Shown here in pieces: positions 23,385 to 32,593 of a stretch of DNA of 64,000 nucleotides (the stretch's first letter is position 1; every line of letters begins with the position of its first letter). This DNA comes from Poriferisodalis sp965208895. Lineage in GTDB: Bacteria; Actinomycetota; Acidimicrobiia; Acidimicrobiales; Poriferisodalaceae. The notes under the pieces were generated by a model. The model was not told the DNA's origin and did no database searches. It worked only from the letters and a program-made list of their open reading frames with translations. A program made the translations under genes and the position numbers. Where the stretch lies: NCBI RefSeq assembly GCF_965208895.1, contig NZ_OZ242363.1, forward strand, positions 558,001 through 622,000, given 5' to 3'.

Positions 23385-23829
23385 AGGTGGTTCTCTCCGA
23401 AGCAGGGCCGTGTTAGCCACTCACAGCCGCCGCCCTCTCGGCGGGAACCAAGCGGTCCCGCCGTGGCGCGGTTCGAGGTTGTGAGCAGCACCCCGAGCCA
23501 TCGCTCAGGGCGTGCTCAACGGTCCGTCGATTGAGTCGACACGCCTCGATTGATCAACCCTCCACAACTTGGGGGAAGCCCAGACGAAATCTGTGAAGAC
23601 GATGACGGCAAAGTATGAATGTATTGCATCTGCGCCGAACGGTGCAACCTCGGGTCAGACGGCTTCGACTGAGGCGAGGACGACTACGTACTCCACGGGC
23701 CCACGGGCTGAACTCGTAGCCCGCCCCGAGCAGCCCGCGTCGGCTGGCGCTGCCTGGCTCGTGACGGCAGCAACCACGCGCTGGGACCTCGTGTCTCTGC
23801 CCTGTCAGGCTCCTGCGCGTGCCGTGAGG
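23385..23829. other. Intergenic region with no convincing gene
   Basis: These 445 bp include a locally less GC-rich stretch near 23540-23640. Open frames here lack ribosome sites or recognisable motifs. Decayed or foreign DNA is possible. Confidence 0.4.
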
Positions 23830-24285
23830 TCAGTCGCGACGGGCGGTGATGAAGACCGGGATCTCGCGATCGGTCTTGGCCTGATATTCCGCGTATGGCG
23901 AGAAGGCCTCGACGCACCGCTCCCACCACTCGTCACGCTCGGCGCCAGTGATCAGGCGCACGGTGGTCTCGAACGGCTCGGGCCCGTCCTGGATCAGCAC
24001 CGTCGGATCGGCCATCAGGTTGTGGTACCAGCCGGGATGCGCCGGCGCGCCGCCCTTGGAGCCGACGATCGCGTACTCGCCGTCGTGCTCGACGCGCATC
24101 AGCGGGACTTTCCGCACCAGACCGCTCTTGTGTCCCACCGTCGTCATCACGATGACCGGCAACCCGGTGTCGCGCAGCGTGTTCGCTTCTCTGCCGGCCG
24201 ACGCTTCATAGTCGTCAGCTTGTTCTCGCACCCAGTCCCACGTGCTGGGTCCATAGGTTCCGTCGAATTTCGCGCTGTGTGCCAT
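23830..24285 (-). CDS. Deazaflavin (F420)-dependent nitroreductase-family protein
   Basis: This 151-residue split-beta-barrel protein resembles mycobacterial Ddn and related FDORs. It shows VIVMTTVGHKSGLVRKVPLM and EYAIVGSKGGAPAHPGWYHN, then LMADPTVLIQDG, the typical F420-binding face. Members use F420H2, or in some cases other flavins, to reduce quinones and nitroaromatics. The fbiC gene in this window makes the deazaflavin core, consistent with F420 use. The start is supported by TAGATT 6 bp upstream. Confidence 0.87.
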   Translation of the reverse strand: MAHSAKFDGTYGPSTWDWVREQADDYEASAGREANTLRDTGLPVIVMTTVGHKSGLVRKVPLMRVEHDGEYAIVGSKGGAPAHPGWYHNLMADPTVLIQDGPEPFETTVRLITGAERDEWWERCVEAFSPYAEYQAKTDREIPVFITARRD

Positions 24286-24291
24286 GAGGGC

Positions 24292-24297
24292 AATCTA
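24292..24297 (-). promoter_or_regulatory. -10 box TAGATT, 6 bp before the start at 24285
   Basis: Minus-strand hexamer in the divergent region with the gene at 24399. Confidence 0.45.
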
Positions 24298-24385
24298 CGG
24301 CGGCGCATCCGGCGCGTCCCGTGAGCTCGGCACACAGGCACGACGGGGCGCCCAGAGCGTTCGCCTGTCGGCCGTTCCGCACGCC

Positions 24386-24391
24386 TACGAT
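24386..24391 (+). promoter_or_regulatory. -10 box TACGAT, 7 bp before the start at 24399
   Basis: It favours the GTG at 24399 over the ATG at 24408 and over longer upstream readings. Confidence 0.45.
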
Positions 24392-24398
24392 CCACAGC

Positions 24399-24854
24399 GT
24401 GCAGATCATGTCAGCGCTGTTCATCGAGCACTTCGACATGCGGCAGGCCGCGGGCGGTGCCGCACGCATCGATCTCGGCGGCGTTCACTTCTCGATGGCC
24501 GCACCGGGGCCGTTCCCGGTGACCATCACGCCGCACATGCTCGTGCTCGTCCGATGCCCCGAGACGCACACCGGCCTCGCGGCACTGGAGGTGCGGTTCA
24601 TGCGGGGCGACGAGCAGGTCGCGCGCAACGTGCAGCCGCTCAGCGTCGAGCCCGGCAAGTTCGGCTACAACCTCGTCCAAGCCGAGCTGACCTTCGACGA
24701 GCCAACCACGATCGAGGCCCACTGCCGCGTCGATCAAGGCGACGCCGTGGTGATCCCGCTGACGATGAGCCCACCCGCAGACGACCCCGAGGCACCGGAG
24801 GCGCCTGCTGGCACGGGCGGCTGGACCGGGACTCCGGCGGCCCAGAGCGGCTAG
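24399..24854 (+). CDS. Hypothetical protein (151 aa), beta-rich
   Basis: No family was recognised with confidence. The sequence alternates short hydrophobic strands with turns (IDLGGVHFSM, PFPVTITPHMLVLVRCP, EPTTIEAHCRVD) and ends in a Pro/Glu/Ala-rich tail, suggesting a small beta-sandwich. It precedes the FIST gene by 13 bp on the same strand, so the two are probably cotranscribed. Confidence 0.55.
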   Translation: MQIMSALFIEHFDMRQAAGGAARIDLGGVHFSMAAPGPFPVTITPHMLVLVRCPETHTGLAALEVRFMRGDEQVARNVQPLSVEPGKFGYNLVQAELTFDEPTTIEAHCRVDQGDAVVIPLTMSPPADDPEAPEAPAGTGGWTGTPAAQSG

Positions 24855-24867
24855 GCGCCGATCAGCG

Positions 24868-26064
24868 ATGCCTTTCACCGTCGGTCTGTCCCAGCACGCC
24901 GATCCCGGTATGGCGACCGGCGAGATCGTCGGCCGCGTGCTGGAGTCGTTGGGAGCTCAGCCCGACGTGGCACTCCTGTTCACGTCGGGAGACCACCTCG
25001 CTCACACCGACGAGATTGCCGCCGCCGTCGTCGAACTGCTCAACCCCGGCGCATTCGTCGGCACGACCGCAAGCTCGGTCGCCGCAGGTGAGCGCGAGAT
25101 CGAGGAAGAGACCGCGGCGGTGCTGTGGGCCGGCAGCCTGGGCTCGATCGAGGGCCCACGCGCGCGCGCTGTCCGGCTCGACGGCGTGCCCGGACCGGCC
25201 GACGACGACGATGCACTCGCCGCGGCGTTCGAGGAGGTGCAGGCCAGCGGCGAACTCTCGATGATCCTGCTGGCCGACCCGTACTCATACCCAGCCGATG
25301 CGGCGCTCGCGCACTGGGCCGAACGCTGGCCCCAGGTCGGCGTGCTCGGCGGACTGTCCTCAGGTGCTCCCATGCCCGGCGGCAACCGCATCGTCGTCGA
25401 CGGCGGCGTGCATCGCTCCGGCGCTGCTGCGCTGGTCCTCGGCGGCAGCGCGAGCGTCACACACTTGGTTTCTCAAGGCTGCCGGCCCATCGGGCAGCCC
25501 TACATCATCACCGAGGCCGAGGGCAACGTCGTGCGGTCGCTCGGCGGCATGCCCCCGTTCGAACGGCTCGAGCAGATGTTCTCCCAGCTCGACCCAGCAG
25601 ACCAGCAGCTCGTCCAGCGGGGCCTGCATGTCGGCCGGGTCACCGACGAACGCAAGATCGAATTCGAGCGAGGCGATTTCCTGATCCGCGGCGTGCTCGG
25701 TGCAGACCGCGAGAGCGGCGCCATCGCCATCGGTGACGAAGCACCGGTAGGCGCGACGGTGCAATTCCACGTACGCGATGCGCTCACGGCTCACGAAGAC
25801 TTGACCGCCGCACTCCGAAACCGGGCGCCCGAAGCCATGTCGGCCTCAGGCGCCCTGCTGTTCACCTGCAACGGCCGCGGCACCCATCTGTTCGAGACGC
25901 CCCATCACGATGCGCACATGATCGTCGAGCGGACCAGCACCGAACTCGCCGGCATGTTCTGCGCTGGCGAGATAGGACCCGTCGGCAACCGTTCCTACCT
26001 GCACGGCTTCACGGCTTCGATGGCGCTCTTCACCGACAACGAAGAGCCTGACAGCGACGTCTGA
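24868..26064 (+). CDS. FIST-domain protein (FIST N and C)
   Basis: The 398-residue protein resembles FIST sensory proteins. The N-terminal half has PDVALLFTSGDH, GAFVGTTASSVAAGEREIEE and GVLGGLSSGAP. The C-terminal half ends in SGALLFTCNGRGTHLFETPHHD, then AGMFCAGEIGPVGNRSYLHGFTAS, the FIST_C signature (abbreviated). FIST domains are thought to bind small ligands, often amino acids, in signalling. No linked kinase or cyclase is present here. It sits 13 bp after a small hypothetical gene. Confidence 0.85.
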   Translation: MPFTVGLSQHADPGMATGEIVGRVLESLGAQPDVALLFTSGDHLAHTDEIAAAVVELLNPGAFVGTTASSVAAGEREIEEETAAVLWAGSLGSIEGPRARAVRLDGVPGPADDDDALAAAFEEVQASGELSMILLADPYSYPADAALAHWAERWPQVGVLGGLSSGAPMPGGNRIVVDGGVHRSGAAALVLGGSASVTHLVSQGCRPIGQPYIITEAEGNVVRSLGGMPPFERLEQMFSQLDPADQQLVQRGLHVGRVTDERKIEFERGDFLIRGVLGADRESGAIAIGDEAPVGATVQFHVRDALTAHEDLTAALRNRAPEAMSASGALLFTCNGRGTHLFETPHHDAHMIVERTSTELAGMFCAGEIGPVGNRSYLHGFTASMALFTDNEEPDSDV

Positions 26065-26150
26065 GGCGCATCGCTGACACCGCCACGATCAGATGACCAG
26101 ATTTCCGACCACTTCCATCAGGGTGAACAACGAAACGTGAGCGCATCGAC

Positions 26151-28115
26151 ATGAATGCATCAGCCGGGAACATCGAATTGGAAGCTCGGCAGATCAACAC
26201 CATCCGGGCGCTGGCAATGGACGCCGTGAAGCGCGCCAACAGCGGCCACACGGGCACGGCCATGGCGTTGGCGCCGCTGGCGCACGTGCTGTTCAGCCGC
26301 ATCCTGCGCTACGACGCCACCGCACCCAATTGGCCCGACCGCGACCGGTTCATCCTGTCCGCAGGCCACGCGTCGATGCTCACCTACGCCATTGCTCACC
26401 TCGTGGGCTACGGCGTCACGCTGTCGGACATCCGCGACTTCCGCCAGCTCGGCTCGATCACGCCGGGCCATCCCGAACGCGGCCTCACCCCGGGCGTGGA
26501 GGTCACCACCGGACCCTTGGGTCAGGGCTTCGCCAACGCCGTCGGCATGGCACTGGCCGAACGAGGCCTGCGCGCCCGGCTGGGCGCTGACCTGGTGGAC
26601 CACCGCACGTTCGTGATCATCAGCGACGGCGACTTGATGGAAGGCATCAGCCACGAGGCGGCATCGCTCGCCGGGCACCAGCGACTCGGGCGACTCATCG
26701 CCGTATACGACGACAATCGCATCACGATCGACGGCAGCACCGACCTGGCGCTGAGTGACGACGCGGCTCGGCGATTCGAGGCATACGGCTGGCACGTCTC
26801 GGACCTCGGAGACAGGGCCGAGGATGTCGAAGCCCTCGAGCGGGCCCTGCGCGAGGCCATGCTGGTCAGCGACCGGCCCTCTGTGGTCATCGTCCGCAGC
26901 CACATCGGCTACCCGATGCCCACGGCATCGGACACCTCGGCGGCGCACGGAGCGATCACCGACGCCGACGAGATCGCCGCCGCCAAGCGGGCGATGGGCA
27001 TGGATCCCGACGCCTCATTCTTGGTAGAGGACGACGTGGCGCAGGCCTATCTGGCAGCCGGTGCCCGCGGCGCGGCTGAGCGGCTCGAGTGGGAAACCCG
27101 GTTCGCGGCAAGCGGGCACGACCGAGACTGGCTCGACGCGCTGTGGTCGGCGGGCGCCGTGGGCGGCCGGCTGTCCGATCTGCCGACATTCGAGGCCGGC
27201 ACCCAGATGGCGACGCGGGTTGCCGCCAACCGGGTCTTCGACGCGTCGTTGGACACCGTGCCCGCCCTCATCTGCGGCGGTGCCGACCTGACCGGCAACA
27301 CCGGCACGAACGTCACGGCCGAAGTGCTCTCGGCGGAGAATCCAGGGGGCCGCAAGCTGTACTTCGGTGTCCGCGAGCACGCCATGGGCGCAATCGCCAA
27401 CGGCATGGCGTTGCATGGCGGGGTGCTGCCCGCCGTCGGCACGTTCCTGGTCTTCAGCGACTACATGCGTCCCGCGGTACGGCTGGCTGCGCTCAGCGGC
27501 GCGAAAACCGTCTTCGTCTGGACACACGACTCCATTGGCGTCGGCGAAGACGGGCCGACACACCAGCCGGTCGAGCACGTCGCATCGCTGCGCGCCATAC
27601 CAGGCCTGTGCGTGATCAGGCCCGCCGACGCCAATGAGACCTCTCAGGCCTGGCAGATAGCGGTTGAGCGAGATGGCCCGACTGCTCTGGTGCTGACACG
27701 CCAAAACGTCCCCGTGCTCGACGGCACCGACCGCGCTGCGCAAGTCGCGCGCGGTGCCTACGTCCTGATCGACACCCCGGCTCCTGCGGTCATCTTGGCG
27801 GGCACTGGCAGCGAGGTGCAGTGCTGCACGGCAGCGGCCGCGCTGCTCGCCGAGGACGGCATCGCCAGCTCGGTGGTGTCGATGCCGAGCTGGGATCTCT
27901 TCGAAGCCCAAGACCCCGCCTATCGAGCGGCCGTGTTCCCCCAGGGCGTCCCCGTACTCGGTGTGGAGGCTGCGTCTCCGATGGGCTGGGACCGCTATGC
28001 CGACGCCACCATCACCATGCATCGCTTCGGTGCGAGCGCACCCGGAGGGGTGCTCATGGACCACTTCGGCTTCACCGCTCCAGCCATCGCCGATGCGGCA
28101 CGCGAGCTGCTGTAG
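26151..28115 (+). CDS. tkt: Transketolase
   Basis: The 654-residue thiamine-diphosphate enzyme moves two-carbon units in the pentose phosphate pathway. Clear motifs are KRANSGHTGTAMALAPLAHVL, FILSAGHASMLTYA, TTGPLGQGFANAVGMALAE, the ThDP/Mg motif ISDGDLMEGISHEAASLAG...DDNRITIDG (in pieces), FVWTHDSIGVGEDGPTHQP with the catalytic residues, and GVEAASPMGW. Length is normal for bacterial transketolases. Transaldolase follows 149 bp downstream; copy B of the dispersed repeat begins 5 bp after the stop. Confidence 0.95.
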   Translation: MNASAGNIELEARQINTIRALAMDAVKRANSGHTGTAMALAPLAHVLFSRILRYDATAPNWPDRDRFILSAGHASMLTYAIAHLVGYGVTLSDIRDFRQLGSITPGHPERGLTPGVEVTTGPLGQGFANAVGMALAERGLRARLGADLVDHRTFVIISDGDLMEGISHEAASLAGHQRLGRLIAVYDDNRITIDGSTDLALSDDAARRFEAYGWHVSDLGDRAEDVEALERALREAMLVSDRPSVVIVRSHIGYPMPTASDTSAAHGAITDADEIAAAKRAMGMDPDASFLVEDDVAQAYLAAGARGAAERLEWETRFAASGHDRDWLDALWSAGAVGGRLSDLPTFEAGTQMATRVAANRVFDASLDTVPALICGGADLTGNTGTNVTAEVLSAENPGGRKLYFGVREHAMGAIANGMALHGGVLPAVGTFLVFSDYMRPAVRLAALSGAKTVFVWTHDSIGVGEDGPTHQPVEHVASLRAIPGLCVIRPADANETSQAWQIAVERDGPTALVLTRQNVPVLDGTDRAAQVARGAYVLIDTPAPAVILAGTGSEVQCCTAAAALLAEDGIASSVVSMPSWDLFEAQDPAYRAAVFPQGVPVLGVEAASPMGWDRYADATITMHRFGASAPGGVLMDHFGFTAPAIADAARELL

Positions 28116-28120
28116 ACCCT

Positions 28121-28190
28121 TAGAGGCTGAGCCGATTGGCGAAGCCGTGGCCCGAGCGGCCCGTGAGCGACAGCGAACAAGAGCGGGAAA
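28121..28190. repeat. Dispersed intergenic repeat, copy B (inverted)
   Basis: Located just after the tkt stop. It reads GAGGCTGAGCCGATTGGC, then GAAGCCGTGGCCCGAGCGGC, and continues with GAACAAGAGCGGG. The reverse complement matches copy A, and also copy C including its CCCGCTCTTGTTCGC segment. It has no clear open frame of its own. Confidence 0.7.
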
Positions 28191-28264
28191 CATCTGGTGC
28201 GACAGCGGGAAGGTTCACCTATCCGCGCATCGTCTTAGACAGCAACGTTCAAGGAAGGATCCCC

Positions 28265-29398
28265 ATGACCGACGGCGGCGATGACGGCACCACGAACGGG
28301 CGCCTGGAAGGGCTGTATTCCGAATGCGGGCAGAGCCCGTGGCTCGACAACCTGCGCCGTGGCTGGATCACCGGCGGCGAACTCGAGAATTGGGTGGAGC
28401 GCGGCATCCGCGGTCTGACATCGAACCCGTCGATCTTCCAGAAGGCCATCGAGTCGTCTCCTGATTACGACGAGCAATTCGGCGATCTGGTCTGCGGCGG
28501 TGTCTCGGTCGACGATGCCTACTGGCAGCTGGTCACCAGCGACATCCGGGGGGCGCTGCAGGCACTCCAAGGGGTGCATGCGGATTCGGGCGGCTCGGAC
28601 GGCTTCGTGTCTGTCGAAGTCGATCCCTCGCTCGCGCACGACACCGAGGCCACCACGCAGGCCGCTCAGGAGCTGCACCAGGGCATTGCGCGGCCCAACC
28701 TGATGGTCAAGATTCCCGGAACGGCGGAGGGCCTTCCGGCCATCCGTCAGATGATTGCCGAGGGCAACAGCATCAACGTGACGCTGATTTTCTCCGTTGC
28801 CCGATACGAGCAGGTGGCCGAGGCGTATCTCAGCGGGCTCGAAGACCGTGTCGCTGCGGGCGTCACCGACTTGTCGGACGTGGCCAGCGTTGCCTCGTTT
28901 TTCGTGAGCCGCACCGACACCGAGGTCGACCGTCAACTTGACGCCGTCGGCTCCGCCAGTGCGCTGGGCTTGCGCGGCCGTACGGCGGTCGCACAGGCGC
29001 AAGCCGCATACGGCCGCTTCGGCGAGATCTTCAGCGGTCCCCGATGGGAACATCTCGCAGCGCTGGGCGCGCAGGTTCAGCGCCCGCTGTGGGCGTCGAC
29101 CAGCACGAAGAATCCGGCGTACCCCGACACGCTCTATGTCGACGAGCTGATCGGTCCTCACACCGTGAACACCATGCCCGATGCCACCTTGGTGGCCTTC
29201 TGCGATCACGGAAAGCTCCGCCGCACCGTCGACGCCGACCAATCCGCAGCCCGCTACGTGCTCGACGCGGTGACGTCCCATGGCATCGACCTCGACGCCG
29301 TCGCCAACACGCTCGAGGCGCAAGGCGTCGCAGCGTTCACCAAGAGCTTCGACGAATTGCTGGTGTCGCTCCAGACGAAGGCTGACTCGCTCGCCTGA
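28265..29398 (+). CDS. tal: Transaldolase
   Basis: The 377-residue protein is the long bacterial transaldolase that transfers dihydroxyacetone units. Seen are SPWLDNLRRGWI, GIRGLTSNPSIFQKAI, VSVEVDPSLAHDTEAT, the Schiff-base lysine in NLMVKIPGT, INVTLIFSVARYEQV and RPLWASTSTKNPAYPDTLYV. The ATG at 28265 has GGAAGG upstream. Together with the adjacent tkt it forms the non-oxidative pentose phosphate branch. Its last six codons, including TGA, are part of a 29-bp repeat. Confidence 0.94.
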   Translation: MTDGGDDGTTNGRLEGLYSECGQSPWLDNLRRGWITGGELENWVERGIRGLTSNPSIFQKAIESSPDYDEQFGDLVCGGVSVDDAYWQLVTSDIRGALQALQGVHADSGGSDGFVSVEVDPSLAHDTEATTQAAQELHQGIARPNLMVKIPGTAEGLPAIRQMIAEGNSINVTLIFSVARYEQVAEAYLSGLEDRVAAGVTDLSDVASVASFFVSRTDTEVDRQLDAVGSASALGLRGRTAVAQAQAAYGRFGEIFSGPRWEHLAALGAQVQRPLWASTSTKNPAYPDTLYVDELIGPHTVNTMPDATLVAFCDHGKLRRTVDADQSAARYVLDAVTSHGIDLDAVANTLEAQGVAAFTKSFDELLVSLQTKADSLA

Positions 29399-29485
29399 CA
29401 CCTCGCCGGGCTGACTCGCTCGCCTGACACCTCGCCGGGCTGACTCGCTCGCCTGACACCTCGCCGGGCTGACTCGCTCGCCTGA
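29381..29485 (+). repeat. 29-bp tandem repeat duplicating the tal 3' end (3.6 units)
   Basis: The units start at 29381, 29410, 29439 and 29468. Each carries GCTGACTCGCTCGCCTGA, which in the first unit encodes the last residues ADSLA and the stop of tal. The later copies are intergenic and essentially identical to the first, so the expansion looks recent. The last unit is cut short 14 bp before the -35 box of the next gene. Confidence 0.9.
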
Positions 29486-29499
29486 AGCAAGTGAGTTAG

Positions 29500-29528
29500 T
29501 TGCAAACCGAAACCTACTGCCGTAGTGT
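29500..29528 (+). promoter_or_regulatory. Promoter of the hxlR-like regulator and fbiC
   Basis: TTGCAA (29500-29505) and TAGTGT (29523-29528) are 17 bp apart. The -10 box is 8 bp before the GTG at 29537, so the transcript would be leaderless. The AT-rich TTAGTTGCAAACCGAAACC at the -35 could also be a regulator site. Confidence 0.65.
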
Positions 29529-29536
29529 GCGCGGCC

Positions 29537-30034
29537 GTGAAGACCGTCACGACGGGCCAGCCCAGCTGTTCCATCCAGGCAACTCTCGACATCGTCGGTG
29601 ATCGCTGGACGCTGCTCATCCTGCGCGACCTGTTCCGCGGCGTGCGCCGGTTCAGCGCCATGCAGCACGACCTCGGCATCGCCCGCAACATGCTGGCCGA
29701 CCGGCTCGGCCGACTGGTTGACGCCGGAGTCGTCGCCAAGGTGCCGTACCAGCACCGGCCGGTCCGATTCGACTACATCTTGACCCACAAGGGACTCGAC
29801 CTCTCGAACAGCTTGCTGGCACTCATGGCCTGGGGAGATCGGTGGTGCCAGGACGGCGCTGCTCCCACGGTGCTGGTGCATGCCGACTGCGGCACCCCGC
29901 TGGAGCTGGCGACCCGCTGCCCCACCTGCGACGAGCCGGTGAGTCCGGCTCGCATCCGCAGCCGCGCCAGCCGCGGTGACACCGCGCCTGCCCGAGCCAT
30001 TCGACCACACCCCACGAACGGAGGGGCCCTGTGA
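29537..30034 (+). CDS. HxlR-family winged-helix transcriptional regulator
   Basis: The 165-residue protein has the HxlR fold: CSIQATLDIVGDRWTLLILR, then RFSAMQHDLGIARNMLADRL (recognition helix) and LTHKGLDL with a following wing. A conserved N-terminal cysteine (PSCSI, about C11) is present as in redox- or aldehyde-sensing HxlR proteins. The C-terminus carries HADCGT and CPTCDEPV, a possible zinc-binding knuckle. It overlaps fbiC by 4 bp (GTGA), so the regulator and FO synthase are cotranslated. Control of fbiC or autoregulation is a reasonable inference. Confidence 0.85.
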   Translation: MKTVTTGQPSCSIQATLDIVGDRWTLLILRDLFRGVRRFSAMQHDLGIARNMLADRLGRLVDAGVVAKVPYQHRPVRFDYILTHKGLDLSNSLLALMAWGDRWCQDGAAPTVLVHADCGTPLELATRCPTCDEPVSPARIRSRASRGDTAPARAIRPHPTNGGAL

Positions 30035-32583
30035 CCATCATCGAACCGTCGCATACCACTGAAGACCCAGCGGCCAACGGCGCGTCCTCGAACGGCGCAG
30101 CAGTGGCGCCACAGCCGTCCACTGAATCGCTGGAGCTCGCAGCCATGCCGCTCGGCCAACTCGCTGAGGGTGCGGCGGAGGTGCGTGACCGTGCGTTCGG
30201 CACCCGGGTGACCTACAGCCCGAAGGTGTTCATCCCGCTCACCATGCTGTGCCGTGACAAGTGCGGCTACTGCACGTTCGCACAGCCCCCCGCACGGCTC
30301 GACTCGCCGTATCTCACTCCAGAAGAGGTGCTCGAGATCGCGGCCAGCGGCGCTCGGGCCGGCTGCCACGAGGCGCTGTTCACGCTCGGCGAGCGTCCTG
30401 AGCTGCGCTACCCCGCGGCAGCGGAGTGGCTCGCAGAGCACGGTTGGGATTCCACGGTCCACTATCTGGTCGAGATGTGCCGGCTCGTACGCGACGAGAC
30501 CGGGCTGCTCCCCCACGCCAACCCCGGGGCCATGACCTCGGGCGAACTGGCGGCGCTGCGCGAGGTCTCGCCGAGCCAGGGAATGATGATCGAGTCGCTG
30601 AACCCCCACCTCGACTGCCACCGGGGGTCGCCCGACAAAGAGCCAGCTCGCCGTCTGGCCACGCTCGAAGCCGCCGGCGAGTTGGCCATCCCGTACACCA
30701 CCGGGATCCTCGTAGGGATCGGCGAATCGCTCGCCGACCGTCTGGCGGCACTCGAGGCCATTGCCGCGAGCCACGCCCGCTGGGGTCACATCCAGGAAGT
30801 GATCGTGCAGAACTTCCTGCCCAAGGCGGGCACGTCCATGCACAACATGCCCCCGTGCCCGCCCGATGAGTACGCGCAGGCCATTGCACTGGCGCGGCTG
30901 ATCCTGCCGGCCGACATTCACTTGCAAGCCCCGCCGAATCTCACCGAGGAATTCGGCGGGCTGCTCGATGTCGGCATCGACGACTGGGGCGGTGTCTCGC
31001 CGATCACCGCCGATCATGTCAATCCCGAGCGCCCGTGGCCGGCACTCGATCGCTTGCGCGAGGTCACTGAGGCCCGCGGGTTCACGCTTGCTCCGCGGCT
31101 GACGATCTATCCCGAGTTCGTGTACCCCGGTGATGCCCGTCCCGAGTTTGCAGCCGAACCGCACCCCTGGATCGCCGACGACAACCGATTCAGCGTGCTC
31201 GACCGGGCTGACGCTGAGGGCCTGGGCCGCGACGATCCCGGCAGCCAGATGCCCGAGCGCACGATGGAGAATCTCGACGCCGGCTCCGGTGCTGACGTGC
31301 TGGTGGCAGACGAGAATTCCACACAGTGGTACTCAGGCGGTGCCGGCCACCTGCCCACGAACATCATGGGCGGGCCCTCGTTTGCCCGCGGCACCGTGCG
31401 AGAGGTGCTCGACGGTGTGATGGCGGGCCAGCAGGTCGGCCACGACGAAATCGTCACGCTGTTTGGTGCCCGTGGCCCCGAGGTGGTCGCCGTGGGCGAG
31501 GTCGCCGACGAGCTGCGCCGCCAAACCGTGGGCGACATCGTGACCTGGGTGCACAACCGCAACATCAACTACACGAACGTGTGCACGTTCAAGTGCAAGT
31601 TCTGCGGTTTCTCCAAGGGTCCCTTGTCGCTGAACCTGCGGGGCACGCCCTACATGCTGACGCTGGCCGACATCCAGGAGCGAGTGATCGAGGCCGCCGA
31701 GCTGGGCGCCACCGAGGTGACCTTGCAGGGCGGCATTCACCCCAGCTTCGACGGCGACTACTACATCGACGTCTGCCGGGCCATCCACGATGTCGTACCC
31801 GACATGCACCTGCACGGCTTCACCGCTCTCGAGGTCATCGAGGGCGCCAAGCGGCTCGGCGAGTCGCTGGTGAACTACTTGATGCGTCTGAAGGAGGCCG
31901 GGCTGAAGTCGCTTCCGGGCACCGCTGCGGAGATCCTCGACGACTCGGTGCGGGCTGTGCTGTGCCCCGACAAGATCAACACCGCCGAGTGGCTGGAATG
32001 CCATGAGGCGGCGCATGCGGTGGGCCTGCACTCGAACATAACGATCATGTTCGGATCGATCGAACAGCCAGAGCACTGGGCGAACCACATCGTGGCGACG
32101 CGTGAGTTGCAGAAGCGCACCGGCGGGTTCACCGAATGGGTCCCGCTTCCGTTCGTGCACATGGCGAGCCCGATCTACCTGCGCAAGGGTGCGCGCCGCG
32201 GCCCGACCTTCCGGGAAACGCTGCTGATGCATGCCGTGCCGCGGATCGCCTACCACGGACTCATCGACAACATCCAGGTGTCGTGGGTGAAGATCGGCCC
32301 GCCGGGGGCTCAACAGATCCTGCGGGCCGGCGCCAACGACATGGGCGGCACCCTGATGGACGAGAACATCTCCCGCGCTGCAGGGGCGCAGCATGGCCAA
32401 GGACTCACCGAACAAGACTTCCGCGACATCGCAGAACCGCTCGGGCGGCGCACCCGCCAGCGTCTCACCGGCTACCAGAACGCCGACGGTGCACCTGAGG
32501 TGCACAGCCGCATCCTGCGACCCACCGACAACGCCACCGACCGCAAGCTCATCCCGCTCGAATCGCTCGGCAGTCGCGTCTAG
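30031..32583 (+). CDS. fbiC: 7,8-didemethyl-8-hydroxy-5-deazariboflavin (FO) synthase
   Basis: This 850-residue fusion contains two radical-SAM domains. CofG-like: CRDKCGYCTFAQ with C74, C78 and C81. CofH-like: NVCTFKCKFCGFSKGP with C518, C522 and C525. The second half also shows TLQGGIHPSFDGDYYID, SLPGTAAEILDD and KIGPPGAQQILRAGANDMGG. The two halves convert tyrosine and a flavin precursor to FO, the chromophore of coenzyme F420. The fused form is typical of actinobacteria. The GTG start overlaps the regulator gene by 4 bp. Confidence 0.96.
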   Translation: MTIIEPSHTTEDPAANGASSNGAAVAPQPSTESLELAAMPLGQLAEGAAEVRDRAFGTRVTYSPKVFIPLTMLCRDKCGYCTFAQPPARLDSPYLTPEEVLEIAASGARAGCHEALFTLGERPELRYPAAAEWLAEHGWDSTVHYLVEMCRLVRDETGLLPHANPGAMTSGELAALREVSPSQGMMIESLNPHLDCHRGSPDKEPARRLATLEAAGELAIPYTTGILVGIGESLADRLAALEAIAASHARWGHIQEVIVQNFLPKAGTSMHNMPPCPPDEYAQAIALARLILPADIHLQAPPNLTEEFGGLLDVGIDDWGGVSPITADHVNPERPWPALDRLREVTEARGFTLAPRLTIYPEFVYPGDARPEFAAEPHPWIADDNRFSVLDRADAEGLGRDDPGSQMPERTMENLDAGSGADVLVADENSTQWYSGGAGHLPTNIMGGPSFARGTVREVLDGVMAGQQVGHDEIVTLFGARGPEVVAVGEVADELRRQTVGDIVTWVHNRNINYTNVCTFKCKFCGFSKGPLSLNLRGTPYMLTLADIQERVIEAAELGATEVTLQGGIHPSFDGDYYIDVCRAIHDVVPDMHLHGFTALEVIEGAKRLGESLVNYLMRLKEAGLKSLPGTAAEILDDSVRAVLCPDKINTAEWLECHEAAHAVGLHSNITIMFGSIEQPEHWANHIVATRELQKRTGGFTEWVPLPFVHMASPIYLRKGARRGPTFRETLLMHAVPRIAYHGLIDNIQVSWVKIGPPGAQQILRAGANDMGGTLMDENISRAAGAQHGQGLTEQDFRDIAEPLGRRTRQRLTGYQNADGAPEVHSRILRPTDNATDRKLIPLESLGSRV

Positions 32584-32593
32584 CGACTGCTGC

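Noticed and set aside
28136..28264. Upstream extension of tal through repeat copy B
   Set aside because: The ATG at 28265 has a good ribosome site. The extension only translates the dispersed repeat.
29381..29485. CRISPR array
   Set aside because: The 29-bp repeats are directly adjacent with no spacers, and no cas genes are near.
28235..30010. Minus-strand frame of about 590 codons across tal and its repeats
   Set aside because: It is antisense to tal and the regulator. Its repeated peptide is simply the 29-bp repeat read backwards.
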